In this document: piece after piece, positions 1 through 5,340 of the stretch | How the letters are laid out: each line of letters opens with the position of its first letter | Position numbering within the stretch: the first letter of the stretch is position 1 | Assembly (NCBI GenBank): GCA_050258035.1 | Contig: JBLMYA010000070.1 | Location: 1-7,432, forward strand | Length of the DNA stretch: 7,432 bases | DNA from: DATBLE01 sp050258035 | GTDB taxonomy: Bacteria > Actinomycetota > Thermoleophilia > Gaiellales > Gaiellaceae | Direction of reading: 5' to 3' | Made by a program: the position numbers and the translations under genes | Notes under the pieces: model-generated | Told to the model about the DNA's origin: nothing | The model's input: only the letters and a program-made list of their open reading frames with translations | Database searches by the model: none

Positions 1-334
1 GCCCTAGAGAAATCTCAAAGACCTTGTCTCCCCAGGCGTAAACGACCCTGGCGGGCCGGTCGCGCCAACCAAGAACCTTTGCACCACCCGCAGTAGCAAG
101 TTCGCGCACCCGCCGACCCTGCCGGTCCGCGACGACAATCCCGCCAGCGTGCGGATATGCGAGCCAGCGACCGTCTGGAGACCAGTACGGGCATCCAACC
201 GGATGAGTGAAGTCCAGGTTGAGTCCTTTCGGTTGGGAGCCGTTCACTTGGGAGTCGGTTGCCTTGTTGCCTCCGCAGGCACTCACCAACCCGAGGAGAA
301 CTAGCGCGACGACAGAAACAGCAGCGACCTTCAA
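1..334 (-). CDS. Lipoprotein with TolB/PD40-like beta-propeller blade, 3' end beyond window
   Basis: This frame is open from a TTG at 332–334 to the left edge of the window, so the C-terminus is missing. It begins MKVAAVSVVALVLLGLVSAC: a Lys at position 2, a hydrophobic core, and a lipobox V-S-A-C with the lipidated Cys at residue 20. The mature part opens with a low-complexity linker (GGNKATDSQVNGSQPKG). It then has a blade-like segment containing PYWSPDGRWLAYPHAGG, the W-S-P-D-G-R pattern typical of TolB/WD40-like (PD40) propellers. TTG is the only usable start after an in-frame TGA upstream; AGCAGG, about 8 bases ahead of it, is a weak ribosome site. It probably sits on the outer face of the membrane as a propeller or sensor-type lipoprotein, with no identifiable ligand. 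Codons such as CTA, GTT and TCT and the lower GC set it apart from the cyclase gene. The lipoprotein call is firm; the propeller rests on one blade. Confidence 0.8.
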   Translation of the reverse strand, partial: MKVAAVSVVALVLLGLVSACGGNKATDSQVNGSQPKGLNLDFTHPVGCPYWSPDGRWLAYPHAGGIVVADRQGRRVRELATAGGAKVLGWRDRPARVVYAWGDKVFEISLG

Positions 335-383
335 CTGCGGTGCCTGCTTCGACCGTCCACCAACAGTCCGCCAGCCATCGGCT

Positions 384-404
384 GATCATCCTCCCCCGAT
401 GATC
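384..404. promoter_or_regulatory. 21-bp perfect dyad upstream of the lipoprotein gene
   Basis: GATCATC (384–390) and GATGATC (398–404) form perfect 7-bp inverted arms around a C-rich 7-base spacer. The dyad lies 50 bases upstream of the lipoprotein start, where an operator would be expected. It overlaps CGGCTGATC (379–387), a 9-mer that recurs in inverted orientation at 624–632 and 4135–4143 inside the direct-repeat clusters. It may be a repressor operator or part of a recombinase-binding region. No U-tract follows on either strand, so it is not a good terminator. Confidence 0.4.
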
Positions 405-499
405 CGATGCCAAGGGTTACGACCCTCTCCGTTCCTCAGGGAAAACCCGCGTGCCATCGCTGAAGTGTCTTCGCTTCCGCTAACAGCGCGATAACGCGA

Positions 500-613
500 T
501 CACGGCAGCTCGGACGAGCCGGTGCGGGCCGAGATGTAGTCGAGGATGTCGCGGCGCAGGCTCGGGGCCAACCCGACGCGGCTTCCTCCGTGGGGGCCAC
601 GCGGGGGCCACAT
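500..613 (-). pseudogene. Short 37-codon frame, possible gene remnant
   Basis: An ATG at 611–613 opens 37 codons ending at TGA (500–502). The first ten residues (MWPPRGPHGG) are simply the translation of the GGGGGCCAC repeats and are unlikely to be protein-selected. The last part, SLRRDILDYISARTGSSELP, looks like real protein: an amphipathic helix followed by a polar tail. I cannot assign a family. The ribosome site ahead of the ATG is poor. The most economical reading is the C-terminal end of a broken gene whose upstream part was replaced by repeat DNA; a genuine small protein is less likely. Confidence 0.25.
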
Positions 614-638
614 GACCCGCCGAGATCAGCCGAGATCG
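593..638 (+). repeat. 46-bp direct repeat, copy A (left of cyclase gene)
   Basis: This 46-base segment matches 4032–4077 at 40 of 46 positions in the same orientation, including an identical 17-mer, GGGGCCACGCGGGGGCC. Inside it (counting from 592) are two tandem units of GGGGGCCAC starting 11 bases apart, followed by GCCGAGATCA and GCCGAGATCG starting 10 bases apart. The spacing is close to one turn of DNA, as in arm-type integrase sites or iterons. It ends 10 bases before the tRNA-Lys fragment. The repeat is directly visible; its role as a recombinase-binding region is inference. Confidence 0.7.
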
Positions 639-648
639 GCGCCGGCGT

Positions 649-690
649 CTCTTAATCCCAAGGTCGAAGGTTCGAATCCTTCACGGCCCA
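649..690 (+). tRNA. Orphan 3' fragment of tRNA-Lys(CTT), probable attachment-site remnant
   Basis: The T-arm is perfect: stem GAAGG (666–670), loop TTCGAAT (671–677), stem CCTTC (678–682). It is followed by the acceptor strand ACGGCCC (683–689) and discriminator A (690). An anticodon loop CTCTTAA (649–655) places CTT at 651–653, giving Lys. The 5' part is missing: the bases before 649 do not pair with the anticodon stem 3' strand (only 2 of 5 positions), no D-arm is present, and no GGGCCGT 5' acceptor strand lies within 100 bases upstream. The sequence turns from non-tRNA to tRNA at the anticodon loop, a common crossover point for integrases that use tRNA genes. It is not expected to give a functional tRNA. 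Confidence 0.75.
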
Positions 691-783
691 TCGCGAAAGC
701 CCCTGCTATTCGGCCGGGACGCGAACTATCAGGACCTTCGCGGACTGAGACTGGAGCCGAGTCGGGGTTTGAGCCGGAGCCTG

Positions 784-3700
784 TCACGCGGAGGGCTCCA
801 GCCGGGCCCGCATCCGTCCCGCCATGACCAGGTTCTCCTTGCGCTCGTAGCGCGCCAGCGCCTGCTCCAGCGCCTCCGCGCCTTCTTTCGTCCGGCCGGC
901 GAGCACGAGCACCTCAGCGAGGTCGGCATAGGCGTCGGCCTGGAAGTTGAGCAGCTCGGTCCCCTCTCCAATCGCGACCGCCTCGCGAGCCCGACGCTCG
1001 GCCTCTGGACGCTTACCGCGACGCGCGAGGACCTTCGCCCGCGCCTGCCGCCAGAGCATCTGCACCCAAACGTCGTCGCTGGCGGCGGCCTCGGCCGCGG
1101 CGGCAGCCCATCGATCTGCCTCGGCGAGTCGGCCACACTCGTAAGAGGCCTGCGCCACCCATCCGGCGTACATCCTGAGGGCCGAATACTTACCGACCTT
1201 CTCGAACATCCTGCAGCTCTCCTCGCCGAGCGCGACGGCGGCAGCGGGGTCGCCCGCAAGACGCTCGATGCCGACTCCCGCCTGAGCGCTGATAGTTGCG
1301 AGCACCCAGGTCGACCCGCGCTCAGCGAGGTCAGCCCGCTGTTCGGCAATCAGTGTGCGCGCCTCATCGATGCGGCCGAGCATCGCCATCGCCCACGCCC
1401 GGTGCTGACGCACGTAGAAGTCCCGGCGGTCACGTTCGTCCAGCTCTTCGTCTTCCCAGCGCAACAGCTCCGTGAGCGGGGTCGTGCCGTGGAAGCGGCC
1501 GTAGTCGGACCAGTGCGCCGACCGATCGGCGAGACCTGCGCGCTCGGCATGGACGGAAGCCCGCTCGTATGCCTCTACGGCGCTGTCCATACGGCCGTGC
1601 ACTGCCAGGACATGGGCGCGCGCGCGGTGCACGAGGAACATGGCCGTGTCGTCACCGGCGGCCTCGATAATGGGCAGCGCCTCCTCGACCAGCGCGGCGA
1701 GCCGGTTGGCGCCTCCCTCGGTCTCGAGGAAGCACTGCACGATGCCTCCTCGCAGCCGTCCGCATAGCTCGCCGATCGTGTCTTGGGCGTCGGCGGCCCG
1801 GCCGGAGAGCGAGCGCGCGCGGCTTAGCGCGTCGTCGGGCCGACCCCCCCAGTAGAAGGCGTCGATTAGTTCGAGTTCCAGCCCAACGTCGTAGTCGCCA
1901 GCCGGTGAGAGCGAGTCGGCGCGCTGGAGCAGGCCGGCGGCGGCCGCATAGTGCTGCGTGAGGTAGGCGCGGCGGCCGGCGGCTCTGAGACGTTGATGCG
2001 CCTCACGGCGGAGCTCATGGTCTTCGGGAAGACCGAGCTCGTCGCGGCAGCGGACGGCCTGCTCGAGGTGGTAGCCGAGGATCTCCTCGACTGCGGTGAC
2101 GCCGGTGCCGAGCTTCTGCTCGAGCCAGGTTGCGTACTGTTGGTGGAGCTGGGAGCGGAGCTCCTTGGGCATCGACTGGTAGACGGCGTCGTGGACGAGG
2201 GGGTGGGCGAAGCGGTAGCCGTCGTCTGCGGGGTAGTTGGAGCGGTGCGGCCGGATCAGGTTGCGCCGGAGCGCGTCGAGCAGATGGACGCCCGCGTCGG
2301 CCTGCTCCTCTGGCGGGAGCAGGGCGGTGATCGTGCTGCGGTGGAAGCTGAGCCCTTCGATCGCGGCCCGCTCGAGCAGGTCGCGCTCGGCGATCGAGAT
2401 CCGGTCGAGGCGAGTCGTGAGCAGCGCCTGGATCGTCGGCGGCAAGGCGAGCTCGTCTCCCCCGCCGTCCTCCGTCTGGAGGGCGATGAGCTGCTCGAGA
2501 AAGAGTGGGTTTCCCGCGGCGGTCTCGGCGATTAGCTCGCGCCTGCTCTCAACCAGAGGCCCGGCCTGGTCGATCAGCGAATCCGCCTCCTGCTCCGAGA
2601 GCGCTCGCAGCGGCAGGATCTGCGTGTTCGGCCTCGGCAGCGCCCAGGCCGGAGTGGTGTCGAGCAGCTCCTCCCGTGCCGCGGCGAGCAGCAGGATCGG
2701 CGAACCGGTGCTGAAGCCGGCGACGTACTCGACCAGCTGGAGGAAGGTCGGTTCCGCCCAGTGCAAATCGTCCAGGCAGACGACCATCGGCCGCTCCCGG
2801 CCGAGTGCCTCGAACAGGCGGCGGACTGCCCAGCGCGTCTCCTCGACCGAGCCGATCTCGATGCCGGCGCCGATCGCGCCGAGGACGAGTGCGTGTAGCA
2901 ACTCGCGCTCCTCGTCACCGGCAAGCGCATCGGCCATCCCGGCCGGGCCGCCCAGCTCCCGGACGATCTCGGCGAGCGGCCAGTAGGTGATCCCCTCCCC
3001 GTAGGGCAGGCAGCGCCCGTGCAACACGCGCGCACCGCCGCCGAGCGTCGAGGCGAACTCGGACAGGAGCCGGGTCTTGCCGATCCCCGGCTCGCCGATC
3101 ACCGTGACCAGCCGGCAGCCCGGCTCGGCGGCTGACTCGTCGAAGGCTCGACGTAGCAGGGCGAGCTCGGAGACGCGGCCGACGAACGCCGACTCCAGCG
3201 GATGGTCGATCGCCTCCGCCTCCGCGGACACGCCGAGCAACCGGAACGCCGCCACCGGCCCGGCCTTCCCGCGCAGGTCGAGCGGGGCGACGTCCTGAAC
3301 CTGAAGGGAGTCGCCGAGGAGCGCCCGCGTCAGCGGCCCGACCAGGATCTCCCCCGGCGCCGCCGCCTGCTCCAGACGGGCGGCGACGTTGACCGCGTCC
3401 CCGGAGGCGAACGACGCACCAGGCCCCAGATCGCCCGCCACCGCCTCCCCGGTGTTCACCCCGACCCGGATCTCGATCCGAACGCCGTGCTCGCGCTCCA
3501 GCTCCTCGTCCAGCCGCGCCAACGCTCGGCGCATCTCCACCGCCGCCCGCACCGCCCGCAACGCATCGTCCTCGTGCACCGCGGGCACGCCGAACACCGC
3601 AACCACCGCGTCTCCGATGAACTTCTCCACCAGGCCGCCGTGCGACTCCAGCACGCGCCGCATCGTCGCGTAGTAGCGGCCCAGCACATGCCGCAACGCC

Positions 3701-3897
3701 TCCGGATCCAACCGCTCCCCCAACGCCGTCGAGCCCGCCAGATCGCAGAACACGACGCTCACCGTCTTCCGCAGCTCGTGTCCCGACGGCGCAGCCCCGA
3801 GCGGCGAACCGCAACCCGGACAGAACCGTGCCGCCGCCTCCACGCGCAACCCGCAACGCGGACAAAGGAGAGGCGACGACACGAGACCAACCAACAA
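784..3897 (-). CDS. Zinc-ribbon / class III adenylate-guanylate cyclase / AAA ATPase / TPR signalling protein
   Basis: This is a 1037-residue cytoplasmic protein. A zinc ribbon comes first (C12-P-R-C15 and C26-P-G-C29). The cyclase homology domain spans about residues 43–222, with metal-binding Asp52 (FCDLAGST) and Asp96 (KFIGDAV), Lys92, Asn170 and Arg174 (GDAVNVAARLE). The AAA/STAND-type ATPase follows, with Walker A GEPGIGKT at 268–275 and Walker B MVVCLDDLHW at 371–380. From about residue 640 to the end are TPR-like helical pairs, for example near 980–1021. In this family the ATPase and TPRs are thought to sense a partner and control the cyclase; the ligand is unknown. By my alignment the position that is usually Asp in adenylate cyclases, seven residues before Asn170, is Phe163, so activity is uncertain. 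No LuxR-type DNA-binding domain follows. TTG starts at 3897 or 3894 suit GGAGAG, placed 5 or 8 bases away; a GTG at 3882 is too far from it. The gene stands alone between two direct repeats. Confidence 0.93.
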   Translation of the reverse strand: MLVGLVSSPLLCPRCGLRVEAAARFCPGCGSPLGAAPSGHELRKTVSVVFCDLAGSTALGERLDPEALRHVLGRYYATMRRVLESHGGLVEKFIGDAVVAVFGVPAVHEDDALRAVRAAVEMRRALARLDEELEREHGVRIEIRVGVNTGEAVAGDLGPGASFASGDAVNVAARLEQAAAPGEILVGPLTRALLGDSLQVQDVAPLDLRGKAGPVAAFRLLGVSAEAEAIDHPLESAFVGRVSELALLRRAFDESAAEPGCRLVTVIGEPGIGKTRLLSEFASTLGGGARVLHGRCLPYGEGITYWPLAEIVRELGGPAGMADALAGDEERELLHALVLGAIGAGIEIGSVEETRWAVRRLFEALGRERPMVVCLDDLHWAEPTFLQLVEYVAGFSTGSPILLLAAAREELLDTTPAWALPRPNTQILPLRALSEQEADSLIDQAGPLVESRRELIAETAAGNPLFLEQLIALQTEDGGGDELALPPTIQALLTTRLDRISIAERDLLERAAIEGLSFHRSTITALLPPEEQADAGVHLLDALRRNLIRPHRSNYPADDGYRFAHPLVHDAVYQSMPKELRSQLHQQYATWLEQKLGTGVTAVEEILGYHLEQAVRCRDELGLPEDHELRREAHQRLRAAGRRAYLTQHYAAAAGLLQRADSLSPAGDYDVGLELELIDAFYWGGRPDDALSRARSLSGRAADAQDTIGELCGRLRGGIVQCFLETEGGANRLAALVEEALPIIEAAGDDTAMFLVHRARAHVLAVHGRMDSAVEAYERASVHAERAGLADRSAHWSDYGRFHGTTPLTELLRWEDEELDERDRRDFYVRQHRAWAMAMLGRIDEARTLIAEQRADLAERGSTWVLATISAQAGVGIERLAGDPAAAVALGEESCRMFEKVGKYSALRMYAGWVAQASYECGRLAEADRWAAAAAEAAASDDVWVQMLWRQARAKVLARRGKRPEAERRAREAVAIGEGTELLNFQADAYADLAEVLVLAGRTKEGAEALEQALARYERKENLVMAGRMRARLEPSA

Positions 3898-4031
3898 CGA
3901 CTCTCCTCTCCGAGCGGTCTCGTCAAGCCTCCGCCACCCTCACCGCCCGCGCATCCGGGCATCCGCTGAGCCACCTCCGTGCCGTCACCGCTGGTCGGGG
4001 CTCTGCTACCTGACCCGGTGGGCCTGAAGAC

Positions 4032-4077
4032 GGGGCCACGCGGGGGCCGCCAGACCCACCGAGACCGGCCGAGATCG
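4032..4077 (+). repeat. 46-bp direct repeat, copy B (right of cyclase gene)
   Basis: Same orientation as copy A at 593–638, with six mismatches in 46 bases. The 17-mer GGGGCCACGCGGGGGCC is identical. The two GCCGAGATC units are kept in decayed form (ACCGAGACCG then GCCGAGATCG). It lies upstream of the cyclase gene, so the two copies bracket about 3.4 kb containing that gene and the tRNA fragment. It could be a second recombination site, a recombinase-binding array, or a dispersed genomic repeat. Confidence 0.65.
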
Positions 4078-4129
4078 CGAAGGGCTGGAGGAGGCGCTAC
4101 ACGCGAAGTAGCAAGGAAGACTCAGATGG

Positions 4130-4145
4130 GCGGAGATCAGCCGAG
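4130..4145 (+). repeat. Partial third copy (C) of the GCCGAGATCA repeat
   Basis: This 16-base stretch differs from 619–634 (GCCGAGATCAGCCGAG) at one position only. It contains the shared 9-mer GATCAGCCG at 4135–4143. It lies 53 bases past copy B and lacks the GGGGCCAC part, so the GAGATC units may be the conserved binding sequence. Confidence 0.5.
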
Positions 4146-4229
4146 CCGGCGACGAGCGTGCGTGTCGGCCAGGCGAAGAGGCCGAGTTGCTCGTTCGTTC
4201 TCGGTTCTCCGTGATTCTCTGACCTTCGT

Positions 4230-4865
4230 TCAGCCCTGCTTCGCAAGGATCAGTTCTTGCACCGGCACGGGGTAGCGGGCCCGCGCCTGGTCGACGACGC
4301 CCTGCTCGAGCCAGTTGGCGTCGGTCGACGGGTGGACGGCGAACACGATCTCGTCGGCGGGGAACTCGCGCAGCCCGTCATCGGCGGCCTGGAGCGGATC
4401 GTGCGAGCCGATGTGGCCGTGCGCCTCCACACCGAGCGACGACAGAGCCGCGAGGGTTGCGTCGAGGTGGTGTCGGGCGTCCCGGTGGGCGCGGTCGTCG
4501 CCCGTCCATCGAGCGGTGCGCGACCCCAGCGCCGGCGCAACCACGAAGACTTCCGTCCTCGCTGCATCTCCGCTGCCGGCGAGCGCAGCTCCGAGGTCGG
4601 GCGGCGGGCAGTCGTCGTCGGCGATCATCAGGACGCGGTGGACGCCGTCGTCGACATGGGCCGGCGTCGGCGCTCTCAATAGATGGTGTGGACGACGTGC
4701 GTACACGACGGCGGCCACCACCAGCGCACCCAGTGCGGCGATCCCGACCATCAGCCAGGCCCACATGCCGGCGTCCGCGGCCCAAAGGATGATCGCCAGC
4801 GCGCCGAGCATGACCGCCACGACCGGAATCGCACTGAACTCCCAGCTTCGTCTTCCTTCGCCCAT
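4230..4865 (-). CDS. Two-helix membrane protein with UspA-like nucleotide-binding-fold domain
   Basis: The product has 211 residues. Two hydrophobic helices come first (about 10–29 and 35–57), then a positive stop (ARRPHH). A soluble alpha/beta domain spans about 76–207 and runs HRVLMIADDD, EVFVVAPAL, VEAHGHIGSHDPLQAADDGL, DEIVFAVHP, NWLEQGVVDQARARYPVPVQELIL. The layout of strands and helices and the final NWLE…PVPV segment match the universal-stress-protein-like proteins common in actinobacteria. The G-2x-G-9x-G ATP signature of classical Usp proteins is not evident, so nucleotide binding is unproven. The ATG at 4865 is preferred because GGAGGGAGGA lies just upstream. An in-frame upstream start at 4922 would place a strong hairpin and this ribosome site inside the coding region. 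It is the third gene of the SHOCT–CMD–Usp cluster, 68 bases after the CMD-like gene. Its likely role is stress-linked and membrane-anchored; the substrate is unknown. Confidence 0.8.
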   Translation of the reverse strand: MGEGRRSWEFSAIPVVAVMLGALAIILWAADAGMWAWLMVGIAALGALVVAAVVYARRPHHLLRAPTPAHVDDGVHRVLMIADDDCPPPDLGAALAGSGDAARTEVFVVAPALGSRTARWTGDDRAHRDARHHLDATLAALSSLGVEAHGHIGSHDPLQAADDGLREFPADEIVFAVHPSTDANWLEQGVVDQARARYPVPVQELILAKQG

Positions 4866-4868
4866 GAC

Positions 4869-4878
4869 TCCTCCCTCC
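4869..4878 (-). promoter_or_regulatory. Ribosome binding site of the Usp-like gene
   Basis: On the minus strand GGAGGGAGGA is followed by GTC and then the ATG at 4865. The first GGAGG is eight bases from the start codon. This purine run fixes the start and argues against the longer frame opening at 4922. Confidence 0.75.
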
Positions 4879-4881
4879 GTG

Positions 4882-4914
4882 GGGCCGGAGGCACTGATCC
4901 GGCGCCTCCGGCCC
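4882..4914 (-). terminator. Strong GC-rich intercistronic hairpin (attenuator, partial terminator or mRNA-stability element)
   Basis: GGGCCGGAGGC (4882–4892) and GCCTCCGGCCC (4904–4914) form a perfect 11-bp stem with an 11-base loop. It lies between the CMD-like stop (4934) and the ribosome site of the Usp-like gene (4869–4878). No run of U follows, so it is not a textbook intrinsic terminator. It may act as a partial terminator or 3'-end stabiliser that sets the ratio of the second to the third gene, or act on ribosome access to the third gene. The structure is seen; the function is inferred. Confidence 0.5.
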
Positions 4915-4933
4915 ACGATCATTTCCCTGGGTC

Positions 4934-5260
4934 CTATGCCTCGGGCTCGTCCTCCAACTCGGCCATCTCGAGCGCAAAACCCAGCGCGCGAACGATGTTC
5001 CCCGTCGCCGCCGCGACCCGCGGCGTGCCGACGATCGGTGCGACCGCGGCGAGAACGCCGCGAACCTGCTCCTCGCCGATGCCCAGCTCGGCGGCTGCCC
5101 CCAGGTTCATCACGTAGGACGCCGGTGGAGCATCGACCGCAACGAGCGCCGCGATCCGCACGAGCATCAACGTGTCCGGATCGAGGTTGCTCGCCTTGAT
5201 CGAATCAGCGGTCATTCCCGCCAGCAGGTCGAGCACCGGTGTGTCTGACTGTGTGGCCAT
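4934..5260 (-). CDS. Carboxymuconolactone-decarboxylase-like protein lacking cysteines
   Basis: The product has 108 residues, a normal length for one CMD/AhpD-type helical domain. It runs MATQSDTPVLDLLAGMTADS, then DPDTLMLVRIAALVAVDAPPASYVMNLGAAAELG, then IGEEQVRGVLAAVAPIVGTPRVAAATGNIVRALG, then an acidic tail ELEDEPEA. The segment E-E-Q-V-R-G-V-L-A-A-V-A-P-I-V-G-T-P-R is characteristic of the fold. AhpD-type members use a C-x-x-C pair for peroxidase or disulfide chemistry; this protein has no cysteine, so it cannot do that. A decarboxylase role is not implied either. The ATG at 5260 is preceded by AAGAAGGG about 8 bases away, and the longer upstream frame only overlaps the SHOCT gene in a different frame. 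It lies 80 bases after the SHOCT gene and is probably cotranscribed with it. It may be a structural or regulatory partner of its membrane neighbours. Confidence 0.85.
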   Translation of the reverse strand: MATQSDTPVLDLLAGMTADSIKASNLDPDTLMLVRIAALVAVDAPPASYVMNLGAAAELGIGEEQVRGVLAAVAPIVGTPRVAAATGNIVRALGFALEMAELEDEPEA

Positions 5261-5340
5261 CCGAGTTTCCCTTCTTCTTGGGGTATCTGTTTCCGTTCGT
5301 GGAGCTATCGGGCGCGCGTCGTTGTGCACCCTGCCCCTTT

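Larger units (their letters stand above)
335..783. other. Non-coding stretch between lipoprotein gene and cyclase 3' end
   Basis: No convincing full gene lies here. From left to right it holds the 384–404 dyad, a doubtful 37-codon minus-strand frame (500–613), the phased direct repeats (592–638), the tRNA-Lys 3' fragment (649–690), and about 90 bases up to the cyclase stop. Just after the tRNA fragment is GCGAAAGCCCCTGC, which resembles the 5' arm of a terminator hairpin following a tRNA. I see no complementary 3' arm, so that hairpin also looks truncated. The mixture suggests a recombination junction rather than an ordinary intergenic space. Confidence 0.6.
3898..4229. other. Non-coding stretch between Usp-like gene and cyclase gene
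   Basis: These 332 bases lie upstream of the cyclase gene and downstream of the Usp-like gene, both on the minus strand. They contain direct-repeat copies B (4032–4077) and C (4130–4145) and a weak 6-bp hairpin (4165–4185) with no U-tract. The cyclase promoter should be here. TTGACG on the minus strand, about 30 bases before the start codon, resembles a -35 box but has no matching -10. No tRNA fragment accompanies copy B, in contrast to copy A. The translated frames are arginine- and glycine-rich and look non-coding. Confidence 0.6.

Noticed and set aside
546..827. Plus-strand open frame of 93 codons across the repeats and tRNA fragment
   Set aside because: It contains LNPKVEGSNPS, the usual spurious translation of a tRNA anticodon-to-T-arm segment, and the rest is repeat DNA and the antisense of the cyclase 3' end.
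769..1767. Long plus-strand open frame opposite the cyclase gene (332 codons), and similar long frames at 1951–2535, 2237–2986 and 3202–3969
   Set aside because: These are antisense shadows of a high-GC gene. Their residues are rich in R, H, P and S with no recognisable domain, while the minus strand shows full cyclase, Walker and TPR motifs.
3880..3882. GTG as the cyclase gene start
   Set aside because: The ribosome-site-like GGAGAG lies about 20 bases away, too far, whereas TTG at 3897 or 3894 is properly spaced.
3940..3966. GCCCG/CGGGC hairpin and repeated GCATCCG words upstream of the cyclase gene
   Set aside because: Five-base arms are too short to stand out at this base composition.
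4165..4185. Inverted repeat TCGGCC/GGCCGA as terminator of the SHOCT–CMD–Usp operon
   Set aside because: The stem is only 6 bp with a 9-base loop and no U-tract on the minus strand, which is expected by chance at this GC content.
5264..5286. Sigma-B-like promoter (GTTTCC … GGGTAT) on the plus strand
   Set aside because: The spacing is about 10 bases instead of about 14, it points away from the operon, and no gene follows on that strand.
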